Assembly: GCF_021917145.1 (NCBI RefSeq)
Contig: NC_061062.1
Location: 13,650,521-13,714,520 of the forward strand
DNA: 64,000 bases
Direction: 5' to 3'
From: Hypomesus transpacificus
Lineage: Eukaryota; Chordata; Actinopteri; Osmeriformes; Osmeridae
Of the stretch, positions 41,058 to 53,400 are shown in pieces. The notes under the pieces were generated by a model that was given only the letters and a program-made list of their open reading frames with translations, had not been told where the DNA came from and did not search any database. The translations under genes and the position numbers were made by a program. Numbering within the stretch: position 1 is the first letter of the stretch; the number at the start of each line of letters is the position of its first letter.

Positions 41058-43912
41058 TGTAATTGGACAAGAATGCAAGTTCCTTCCTTTCCTCTACTGT
41101 AGACTTATGGTCCTCCAGACTGACGTGACCATTGTGAAGGCTGGGTCTCTGGGTATGAATGGCTGCATGCTAGCAGGCATCTAAAATGACCTCAGAGACA
41201 TACATTGAAGGACGCCTGAACTCAAGTCCCCCCCAGATGTAGTCTGAAATGACATCACACATCTAGACCCAATCAGCACCACGGTCTAAATGAAAATTCT
41301 ACTGAGTGTACACTAGCACTATTTAAGGCTCATCAATGCTAATGATTATTAATATAGACTGATGAAGATATCATATGACAACACTAACAGAAACACACAT
41401 CAGACAGAGATTTCTTGCAGGTGATCGATCACCATTTCAAGGTGATCATTTCTAGGGGACTGTACATTCCTGCTGCTTGTACATGAACTATGGAGTCCAG
41501 GTATCCTACTGAGAATTGCCTATGTGAACATTATAACCTCTTATAACCCTTCTGGTGGCCAGTACGACATGAAGGCAATCCTGGACGTTCTATTTCTAAA
41601 TTTGTTCTCAATCTCTTGAACTTACTGTGAGAACAAACCATGGGACCACAACTACATTCTTTACCCCATAACACAGTGAAATCTGTTTGAATTGCTCCAA
41701 ACGTCAACACTTGATGACATAAGAATTACTTTAAGCGTGTTTTTGTGATGCAGCCGTCTCGTGCAGTTTAGGGGAAACAAATATTTTGAAAGATTTTTAT
41801 TATTAATGCTCAATGCTAATTTAACCATTTGTTTGGCTCTGATGCCTTCACTGTATGGGATATCAAGGGATCTGAAGTTTTAATATGATAAATGTTTTGT
41901 ATATTGTGCTGTTATTAAGTGTTCTTTGCCGAGCAACAGATTCATTAAATACAGAGACTTGAAGCTAATGCCATCATTGTAATGAACATGCCCATGCATT
42001 GTAGATTAGTGCACTGAGCTTAACGTGGTTTTCACATAGTTCTGAGAAAGTGTTGGTTGTGTCGTGTCTCATTGTTCCTAAGGCTGAAAAGTAGGCCACT
42101 ATCACTGACATTGGGTTTTCATATCGTTAAATAAGTAGTCAGTCTGCCAATGAGCAGTATTGAGAGCAAGCTTAGAGAAAATACGCAAACTACCACCTAG
42201 ACTAGCGTTCAGACAGGACACTGGCGCATTATTCACAACAATGAGACAACTGCGAGAACATGCACGCGAAGCAGAATAAACAACAAACAGGCTACTAAAT
42301 TAGTTCATTTAAAATGTGAGAATTCCGTTGTCTACATTGCCAATGCTTAACGCATGCCATCGCATCGGCACAGTTAGGGACACATAACTAAATATTGCTG
42401 CCTAACCGAATACAGTGCTAAGCTCAACCGTGTGCACAATTCACTGGGTTTTCTGCATGCATTCAATGCAGTTTGGTTCGATCTCCAACCTATTGTGTGT
42501 TCGACGATTAACAGCTTGCGTCTCACGGCTTGCTCTGCAATTTCCTGTATAGCCAACAAAAGAAGACAAGGTAAACGTTGGTATACTGAAGTTAATAAGG
42601 GATTTGCTAAAAAACTGTCTGGTTATCCGATACTATCGTTATTACCACGTGTTTATGCAGACACGGAGCTCCATACACTGCTAGCATGTCATGCCATCCA
42701 TTGCGCTCTGTAATACCTGTTGGAGGTAGACACATTGTAAAACAACACATTTTCACAAAATATTATGTTCCCTACTACCTCACCCTTACATTTCTTTTTT
42801 ATGTGATACTCCCTGAGAATGTCTTTAATGGCGTCTCCTCAAGAATTTGTTTTGAAATGTGTGTCAAAATGGGTTCTTCTGAGTCTGCGCATAAGCAAGC
42901 TTCTGCGATGTGAACGTACACAGAACATACCAGTGGCGTTGTTCTGCTAGCACGCAATGCATGTTTACTTCAAACGGAGAGAGCACGATATAATATTTCT
43001 ACGCGAAATGGGAAGACAACCCAGGGATCCAAACTAGCACAATAGCACATTGATATATTCGAATAAGCAAAAGGTAATCCAGGAAAATGCACACGGTCCT
43101 ATTGAAAGACAGTGCTGTGATGTCTTTAAAACGTGGATGGAGTTAGAGTTCCAACTCGAAGGCCTCATGCTTTACGAACGACCATGATGGTTTGGGAATC
43201 ACGCGCCATTGAATTCGGTTGGTAATGCGCGCGCGGGATGCCTTTCTTACTGCCTTTATTCCAGGTTGTTAAATAGCATAGTCAGAGTACGTTAACAATA
43301 TTAAACATTTGAGCATCGTTTGGTGTTGTCAATATTCACCTCTCACATAATGCCCAATGTAAAACAAGCGCCTTGTTGTTGGCTCGCTCGCAAGTTTCTT
43401 TACCAGAAGTCAATACAATTGCCACGCTTTTGCGACAAATCTTCATTTTGAATTGGACAACTTTGTCAATCAGATGGGTTAACCATTACGTGTTAAGGAT
43501 TAATGTACCAGCGGTGTAGTTTAAACGTGGATTTTCTTGCCTATTACATTTTTGTGCTGCTACCTTTATTTAGGCTAGCTCGCTCGGTCGTCAATCCACA
43601 AAAATACAATTACTTGTGGTTGCAACTATTGAGAAATTGCGCTTGTTGAAGCCTAAGTTATGCGTGCCGACTAATACATTGGTTGTTTCTTTGACACATA
43701 AATGAAATGTTTAATTAAAAGTAATTTTTTTAAAGGTATGCTAGTAGGCTATAGCAGACATTCCAAGTCTCCCAGAAGGTCCGGAAGTCTCCCGCATTTC
43801 AATAGCGGCTCCCTGACGCCCGCAAATGCTATACAATCTCCCGGAAATCGGGGATTTTGTATTTCGAGCGAGCGAGAGACTGTCAAATGGTCATTTCTGG
43901 TAGAGATGGGTG

Positions 43913-43962
<50 letters not shown>

Positions 43963-44487
43963 GGAGAGGGGGAGGGAGGGAATGAGTCCCGGAAATGAGT
44001 CTCTGCAGTTTGGGAGTTCTGCTATAGGTAGCCTATAGCCTTTCCTACAGTCCAGTGTTAATGTAGGTTTAGGCTAACAATTAATTCAGGTAGGGTAATA
44101 GTTCTGTAAAATAATATTAAGCAGCAATTCTGACAGTGTACCACACTTTACAGATTGACATGAAATGTCAACAACCAAAATGCCAACCCAAACACATCTA
44201 ATGTAAGAACTGGCTTCTGGTCAGCTTCCCTGCTGAAACTGGGATTTATTCACATAAACAGTAACAAACAATAAAACACTAAAAGTCACACATCATATTA
44301 GTGAGGTAAGGATGTTATGTGACTGCAGAGGTAATTACCAAGTGGAGTAGCTTCAAAGCACTGCAAATGGTGTGGTTCTTGAAAGACCTCCACCTTAAAA
44401 TCAAACTTCCTGTATTTGTCATTTTCAGGATGCTGACTGCAAAGATGAACAGCGTGACGTAAGAGGGTTATATGCCCTTTAAATGTC
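41058..44487. other. tyro3 3' UTR, intergenic sequence and MGA 5' region
   Basis: The first 0.9 kb is probably tyro3 3' UTR, with a variant poly(A) signal ATTAAA at 41944-41949. The rest has no supported coding region. A possible first-exon donor occurs near 42570 (caaggtaaac), and an acceptor at 44427-44428 (ttttcag) would begin the exon that carries the MGA start codon. A segment at about 43760-43870 is rich in ctcccgga and tccgga motifs and looks like a repeat fragment of unknown family; a long G run follows. Confidence 0.45.
43914..43961 (+). repeat. 48-base poly-G tract upstream of MGA
   Basis: Forty-eight consecutive guanines are followed by a purine-rich gtggagagggggagggaggg segment. 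The tract is long enough to form G-quadruplexes. Its length may be affected by sequencing error or slippage. Confidence 0.9.
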
Positions 44488-47400
44488 ATGTTCATGGCTG
44501 CTAAGAAGAAGAAGAAAGAGAAGGTGATGGTGTTTCATGACGAAGGGGCAGATGCCCTTAGTCCAGTGCCAATGGCTTCCTCTCCCTCTGACCTCTTAGT
44601 TGCTTTAAAATCAGGACAGATGAGTAAAGGAGGACAAGGCATTCTTGTTGCTAAGGAGGAAGACAACATGGGAAAATGTAGTCCTAGATCTGCAAAGATG
44701 ATGAAAATCTCTGCTACACTCCCTTTAAGCAAGTCATCTGTCCAGTCCAATCAGCAACTACAAAATTTACCACCGGACCTCAATTGCAAAGGTATCAAGG
44801 TGACATTGGACAACAACAACATGTGGAATGACTTTTTCAGATGCAAGACAGAGATGATAGTAACCAAACAAGGAAGCAGGATGTTCCCATATTGTCGCTT
44901 CAGGATCTCTGGTCTAGAACCTTTCCAGAAGTACGCTCTACTCATGGATATCCATCCTGTGGACAACAAACGTTACAAGTGGAGTGGACAAGATTGGCAC
45001 GCCAATGGAAAGGCTGAAACCCACATACAGAAACGTCCCTTTGTTCATCCCGTATCTCCTAACTCTGGACACTATTGGATGCAGAACCCAGTGTCTTTCT
45101 ACATGCTAAAGCTTACCAACAGCATGCTGGATCAGGAGGGAAATGTTGTGTTGCACTCATCACATCGTTACTTACCCCGGCTGCATGTGGTTCTAGCAGA
45201 CAAAGCTACTGAAGATCTGCAACTAGACGGACCTGATGTCATAACCATTACATTCCCTCAGACAGAGTTCATTGCTGTTACAGCTTATCAAAACTCTCGC
45301 TTCAGTCAGCTCAAAGTTAACTACAACCCTTTTGCCAAAGGGTTTAGAGAGGATGGACCTAACTCTTTGGCTTTGAAGCTTAAGTCATGCCCAGCAAATG
45401 ACTCCAAGAAAGATGAAGCCAGATCATCAAATGAACTGAACCCTGTGAAGAAAAGCCTGAAGTCGCTTTTGGCAAACAACAAACCTAAAAACAGTAAAGT
45501 AGCAAATCAAGGACTCCAGAGGACTGAAGCTCAGGTTGTTACTGGTATTTCTACAGACAGGAATAAGGCATCAGGATCAGGCAATACTAAATCCACAGAA
45601 CCAAACTCAAGGTAGGTACGACCAAGGGGACCCGTCACATTTAAATTGGTGTTTATCAAGCTGTCATGATTGTGTAATAAGAAATGTAGTGTCTGGTGTG
45701 CCGTTGTACAGATATACTTATGCTGAATGAAATGCTCTCTTCCTCAGTAAACAACATCCTCTTCCAAAGAACTTCTCTGAACTGATTCGTGAGTCGCATG
45801 TGAAACTGAGAAGATGCAAGACAGAAAAAGAAGTTGAAACTTGCACACTTCAGGTTACCAACACCCTTAATTCGGTTCCAAAAGTTGGAGTTAAAGACTT
45901 AGCTGAATCTGAAGATGTGCCTAACAGTGCTCATCTCAAAGGGCCATCTGCTAAGACTGTGCGAAAGACTGGTACCCAGAGCAGTGTGATGCCGGCCAAA
46001 GTTGACCAGAACTTCATCACTACATCTCCAGTTTTGATAAATCCTCAGTTCGTCACAGAGCAGTCAGCAGATGAGAGAGCGGAGAAACGACAAAAAGCCT
46101 CCAATAGCTCCCCTGTCGACTTTGACCCTCAAAGAACCAGTTCTGAAGGTCAAACACGAGAGAAAGTGAAACCACACAAACGGCCTCCATCTATGCCTTT
46201 ACCCGCCCTAGCACTATATTTAAAACAATTGAGGTCCAAATCCATGCCTGACAAGAACAAACCAGTTGTTCCCTCAGAATTGTCACCTCATCTCACTACA
46301 ACCTCACAATCCCCCTCACAGCTAAATCTAACAGCTCCCCCTGCAGTTCAGGATGTAAAACCCAGTGACCCAAGCACCAGTACCTATGGCCAAGCTATCT
46401 ATAAAAATATCTCTGGTTCAACTTACAGTCTTAATCCTTGTGGTCTTGCTTTGAATCCTGGAAATCCTACTTATTCAAAACATAGTCCAACCAGTAAATA
46501 CTCAAATGTGGATACTTTGGCTCTTGCCGAAAGTAAAAATCAGGAACCAGATCTACTGTCTCCAGAACCTCACCCAGTGTTACTGTCTTTAGATCAGTCT
46601 TTACAAGCCTCTGAGCTTTCCACATGCACTACACTCCTGCCTCATTTACCTGTTAGCCCTTCCTTTCCAGAAACACTAATGTCATCAGTCCCTGATCCAG
46701 TGTTATATGCCCCCAACCCAGCCCGAAGCCAGTCATCTTTGGAGTCTCCCACGCTAGTTTTACCTTCCGCATTGAACTATGGTCCACCAGTTTCAGAGTC
46801 TTATATCTCACACCTCTCTTCTCATTCCTCTACATTGTCTTCACTACCTACCATAACCACCTCAAAACCTCTCACAGCTCCCTTGCTTCAAAGTCCAGAG
46901 CATCTGTCATGTGATGTTGAGTCTTTATCCCCTCGATTTTTGCCGCACTCTGAGCCTTCTCTGCCTTTCTCTGGTACTTTAGAATCTACCCCAACCCTTT
47001 CAATAATACCCCCTACTTCATCATCAGAAACTTTTGGGCAACGGCTAGACCCAGAAGTACCTCTTAGGTCTACTACTAAGGGTTCTGTTCAAGGACTTGG
47101 GCCATCTGCTGGAGTTTCTTTGCATGAGTCTCAAATGTCTATATTCTCAGCATTACCACCTCCTGATCCATTTCTAACATCCTTCACCTCATTTCTGCCT
47201 ACCCCTCACTCTGCTTCATTGGCTATGGGGTCTTCCTCAATGTTTTCAATGAGTCGCCCTTCACACTCTCTCTCTCATCCTGGCTCTCTCGATCTTGGAG
47301 CTGCCTCCTCTTTTCCGTCCGACCCCGATGCCTTTCAGGTCAACGACCAGACATTACCTTTCCCCCCCACACTATCTCCCCTTGCACTCCCTTTGTCACT

Positions 47401-50400
47401 GTCTCCCAGTTTTTCATCATTAGGGCCTGATCCATTGTCACCAACTCCATCATTGACGGATCTAGTACATTTCTTTTCAAACAATGACGATTTGAATATC
47501 GATGACGACTTTCCAAGCAACGAACCCAGTCCACCAATTGTCTGCCCTCCTAGTATAAGAACACCCAGTATTTCAGTTTTTGCTCAGGCCATACCTGCCA
47601 GCAAACCCAGGAAAAGGAAGGGTAAAATCAAGAAGAGAAAGTCTGCAAAGACGGTGGATGATTCAGAAATGGGTGTAGCAGCAGATGTGAATCTGCAGCC
47701 CAACCTGGAGGAGGTTGAGGAACAGCTCTTTGTCTCCTTCACCTCAAAGGTAAACCTGAAATGTCTGTGATGTTGTTCTTTAAAAGTGAATAAAGCTGTC
47801 CAGTTCCAGGAAATACTGATTATTACTTTATTGGTGAAATTATGTTGTTGTTTCATACTTTGGGTTTTCAATATGATGAAAGAAAAGTTATGCTACTTGT
47901 TTTGGTTCTTAATCTTCTAATTTCAAGCCTTGTTTGTGTTGAAAAACATAATTTCACCTGTATTACCTTGATTATTTGAGTTTGTAAAGAAAACAGTACT
48001 CCTAAATATAGGCATCTTACCATTTCAGGAAGCACTTGAAATCCACCTCGGAGACACCACACAAGAAGTTGTACCTCAGAAAACCTTTGAGCCAGGTAAA
48101 AATAAATTGTCCATATAATGTCTTACCTTTAAGCTGCCTTAAATTGATTTGTTACTGTGTAGTGTTTTCCTGTGTTAAATTGTTTAGTTTTGCGTCTTCA
48201 TAGTGTGATAACTGCTTTATCTGTGGGTCAATACATTAATTAGTTTGGTACATACAGTGCCCTCCAAAAGTATTGGAACAGTGAGGCGAATTCCTTTAAT
48301 TTTGCTGTAGACTGAAAACATTTGGGCTTGACATCAAATAATGAACGTGAGACCAGAGATCAACGTTTCAGCTTTTATTTCCAGGTATTTACATCAGGAT
48401 CTGATGCACAACTAAGAAAATATCACATTTTGTTTGAATCCACCCATTTGTCATGTGATCAAAAGTATTGGAACAGATATACTTAAAACATATTTAAGTG
48501 AATAAGACTTAATATTTAGTTGCAAATCCTTTGCTTTCAATAACTGCAGCAAGTCTGTGACCCATTGACGTCACCAAACTTTTGCATTCTTCCTTTTTGA
48601 TGCTTTCCCAGGCTTTCACTGCAGCCTCTTTCAGTTGTTGTTTGTTTTGTGGGGTTCCTCCCTTCAGTCTCCTCTTAAGCAGGTAAAATGCATGCTCTAT
48701 AGGGTTTAAGTCTGGAGATTGACTTGGCCAGTCTAATACCTTCCATTTCTTGCCCCTGATGAACTCCTTTGTTGTTTTGGCAGTGTGTTTTGGGTCGTTA
48801 TCTTGCTGCATGATGAAGGCTCTGCCAATCAGTTTGGTTGCATCTTTCCTTAAATTGGCAGACAAAATGTTTCTGTAGACTTCCGAGTTCATTTTGCTGC
48901 TGCCATCATGTGTTACATCCTCAATGAAGATTAATGAGCCCGTCCCAGAAGAAGCCATGCAAGCCCAAGCCATGACATTACCTCCACCGTGTTTCACAGA
49001 TGAGCTTGTGTGTTTGGGATCATGAGCAGTTCCTTTCTATCTCCAAACTTTAGCCTTTCCATCACTTTGGTAAAAGTTAATCTTTGTCTCATCAGTCCAT
49101 AAAACTTTGTCCCAGAAGTTTTGAGGTTCATCTCTGTACTTTTTGGCAAATTCCAGCCTGGCCTTCCTATTCTTCTTGCTAATGAGTGGTTTGCATCTTC
49201 TGGTGTAGCCCTTGTACTTTTGTTCATGAAGTCTTCTGCGAACAGTAGATAGTGATACCTTCACTCCTGCCATCTGGAGGTTGTTGCTGATCTCACTATC
49301 AGTTGTTTTAGGGTCTTTCTTTACAGCTCTCACAATGTTTCTGTCATCAACTGCTGATGTTTTCCTTGGTCTACCTGTTCGACGTCTGTTACTTAGTACA
49401 CCAGTAGTTTTCTTCTTCTTCAGGACATTCCAAATGGTTGTACTGGCTATGGCCAATGTTTCTGCAATGGCTCTGATTGATTTTCCATCTTCTCTAAGAC
49501 TCACAATTGCTTGTTTTTCACCCAAAGACAGCGCTCTGGTTTTCATGTTGTTTTCACCTCTGAATACAGTCTGCATAGACAAAACCTATCTTACCCAATC
49601 TGAACCTGAGTGTAGACATTCAGTGGTATTTATTGATTGAATAATGTATGTAATAGGACACACCTGGGCAACAAAACACACCTGTCAGTCACATGTTCCA
49701 ATACTTTTGCTCACGTGACAAATGGGTGGGTTCGAACAAAAAGGTGATATTTTCTAATTTGTGCATCAGATCCTGATGTAAATACCTGGAAATAAAAGCT
49801 GAAACGATGATCTCTGGTTTCACATTCATCGTTTGATGTCAAGCCCAAATGTTTTCAGTCTACAGCAAAAATAAAGGAATTGGCCTCACTGTTCCAATAC
49901 TTTTGGAGGGCACTGTATGTCACCTGCACTAAATGTTTTGTTTTGTACATATGTTGCATCCCTGTGTACAGCCCTGTGTTTTTTTGGGGGGGAACCTTTA
50001 TATATACAGTATATCATTTTTATGTATTAGTTTATTAGTCTGACGTTGCAGTTTTTCTTTGGGACCTTTAAAGTACCTATATAGAGTGAACTATAGAACT
50101 ATAGATTAAACAATTATTTAGAGTAGACAGAGAAAACAATTTGTTCTTGCTTTCGTTCCCCAGTTGGAGTTACAGAAACCCTAGAGGAAAGAATAGCAAC
50201 ACTAGAGGAGGTCCTTCTAAAGGATTTAAAACTAATGAAACATCGACAGGTCATACACCCTGTATTGCAAGAAGGTAAAAAATTACATTTGAATTTCACA
50301 AACAGTCAACAGATCTTTTACCCACATGGAGGATGTACTGAGTCTTGAATCCTGTATTTATTCAGTTCATTAACGTTTTCCTTTCCCCTTCCTTTTTTGG

Positions 50401-53400
50401 TAAGTTGGCTTGAAGATGAGCTTGCTGGATACCAAACTGTCCATAGACCTGCAGTATCTGGGTGTTCATCTGCCCATTCCTCAATACTCTAACATTCCAG
50501 GACAGAGCTCTGAAGCACCCTCTCCAAGTTAGTGATGGTTTGGTGGATTAACTGTTAAATGAGTGTCCAGTGTCTATACCACTGCTGTGTCTAATGTACA
50601 GTACACAGAAGGTATTGATGAAAGGAAAATGCCCTTTTCAGGTGGTTCAGCTGTTTTTGTATCCAGAACGGGAAAGACTAAAGACGTCACCCAAATTAAA
50701 GGCTGGAGAGAGAAGTTTGCTCCTTCAGAGTCCTCAGAGTCCTCATCATCATCATCTTTCAAGCCTGATGGTAAACTAGTTCATGTCATTTATGGTATTT
50801 AGTTATTTGTTGGTATCGTTATTTTAAAATCTCAAAATGTAGCATAGGTTTCCTGGTAACTGATACAGCACTATTTAATACTAGAATTTCATTAAATTAT
50901 TTTGGCAAGGCAAGACTGATTAAGTTAAATTGATTTCCATCTTGTTTTACAGTTGTTCCAAGCTCAGATGGAACAACAACAAAGAACTTGTCAGCCTTCT
51001 GCAGTGACATGTTGGATGAGTACCTCGCCAATGAGGGCAAACTGATCGACGAGCGTGCCGCTAGTTTTTCCCAGACAGTGGTAAACCCTGTGACCTATGA
51101 GCTGCCCACCAAGAGCAGCAGCTATGTCCGCACCCTCGACAGCGTCCTGAAGAAACAAACACAAGGACCCACTTCTTCTATCATCTCTGACTTCATCCCT
51201 CCATCTAAAAGACCCAAACTGCCCCCTCTAGGTTTCAGAAATCAGAGAAGAACTAAAAAGGAACAAATGCAAGACTCCAAGGAAAACAAAACAAAAATTT
51301 TAACTACTTTAACAACAACAACATCAGCACCAAAACCTCCACCTAAATCTGCACCAAAACCTGTACAGACCTCTGGTTCCATTGTGTCACAATCAGTCCA
51401 ACCAGAACACACAGCTCCCTTCACCCCCAATCCAAAAGATACAGTCCAAAAAAAGAGGAAGAAAAAATCCAAGGTCTCAGAAGGACCTACAGGATCCTCT
51501 GCTGACATGGCTCCCTTGGAATCAGACTCTGAGCTGGGGCCTGCTGCCAACACCATTCCCAACTCCAGCACTGTCATCACCAAGACGATGCTGAAGATGA
51601 AGGACCTGGAGGATGGGGTTGTGTGGGAAGGCAGACACCGTACATGCATCACTGAAGAGAGGGCAGAGATTGCTCTTACATCTCTCTTCACCTTGGCGGT
51701 ATGTAACATTAGTTTTTGGCCCGTCATAATACACCTGCCTTTATTTTTAGGTGACAAATGATGGTGACATTTTATAGCATCATTTGTTCAAAACAAATAG
51801 TTCAGAAACCTGCTGTCCGAAATGAACATGAAAGAAAATGGACCAAAACCTTTCAAACTGTGTTATTTGTTAATGCATGTATTACATCTGTATTGCACAC
51901 CATTGTGTCTCTACAGGGCTTTGTGTGTGAGAACCCTACAGCTCCTGTCAGGATCATTAAGTGTCGTGCTCCTCCCTGCCTGAACGTTTTCTGCCGTCTT
52001 GGCTGTGTGTGCTCCAGCCTGATCCGAAAGAAGCAAATCACGCACTGTGCCAAGACAGACTGCATATTTGGCTGCAGCTGTTTCCGCCAGAAAGTAGTAC
52101 TGTTAAAGAACCTAGAGGGGCCTGACTCCAGTGCCTCAGATGACAGCTCATCCCGGAAAAGGAGAAAGAGAAGGATGAGGATGGCGTACAGTGAGTAAAC
52201 GTTTAATAACAATTACAAGAACATTGTAATTAAAAACCCTTAAATTGTTAAGAAAGGTTTCTATAGGGATAAACCAGTTTGGTTATACATCATTTAGACA
52301 TTTACATTTAGTCATTTAGCAGACACGCTTATCCAGAGCGACTTACAGTAAATGCAGGGACATTTTCCCCGAGGCAAGTAGGGTTAAGTGCCTTGCCCAA
52401 GGACACAACATCATTTGTCACGGCCCGGAATCAATCCGGCAACCTTCTGATTACTAGCCCGACTCCCTCACCGCTCAGCCATCTGACTCCCTCATACATG
52501 ATATGTTATGGACTATGTTCATGCCTTGACATGCTCTTCTATGTTTGTCATCACATTACTTTAATCAGCGCTCAAAGAGGCAGAGATGTCGGCGGTATCC
52601 CAGCCTGCACATTATGTGGGAACCCTGTGGAAGCCGAGAGAGGGAGAGATTGACCCGGAGCCACTACACGAGCCTGCATCTTTGAACCTCTCTTCTCCAT
52701 CATCACTCTGTAACTCTAAAGATGAGCATATGACATGTGCCAGGGTGCGAGCTTTTCAAGGCCGGAACAAGGAAGAATTCAACCAGCCAACTCAGAAAGT
52801 AAAGCCATATGTTTTTATGATTTGTCCTTACGTGGTATTTATGCAGAATTTTAACAGAGGCTAATTTCATCTGTTTCAGGACAATGTGTCTCAGCCTCAA
52901 TCAATCGACTCAGTATCAGGTACACACGCACACCAACATATGTCAATAGCCATCCATGTAATCCTTTTAGTAGGCTATACTGTTGGCAAATAGGTCACAC
53001 GCCTTTAACTGCTGTTCCTTCCTATGCTTCTAGTAAACTGCTCCAAAACAGCAGCACTAAAGCCCCCCTTGGACCCCCTACCCAGCACGGAGCCTGCCAA
53101 GCGCCTTGAGGTTGTGTCGGAATGCCGGTGGAAGAACCGTTTAGACAGGAACTATGTGCTGAGGGTGGTGTGTGAGCGAATGGTTCAGGACCGCCTCAAC
53201 ATTCCCTTCAGGGTAAAAGGTTACCTGGTCCGCCCGCTAACCCAGAACCTGGTGGTAGAGGGGCAGGACTGTACTTTCGCCTACAAGGTCCACATCTCCC
53301 AAGTGGCGCAACTCTCCAGTGGGATACATGCAGAGGAGAAGGACAGTCAGGAAGGGGAGGCTGGTATGGAAGACTGGCAGAGGGAGTTAGAGGATGACTT

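Noticed and set aside
43702-43998. Open frame with a glycine run
   Set aside because: The frame is an effect of the 48-base G tract; no start context, similarity or splice support.
45800-47770. A separate 656-codon gene
   Set aside because: It is the second coding exon of MGA; an acceptor at 45746-45747 and a phase-2 join to the T-box exon place it in the MGA frame.
48994-49227. A frameshift in the Tc1 transposase suggested by an overlapping open frame
   Set aside because: The N- and C-terminal parts share one reading frame; only a single TAG separates them, so no frameshift is needed.
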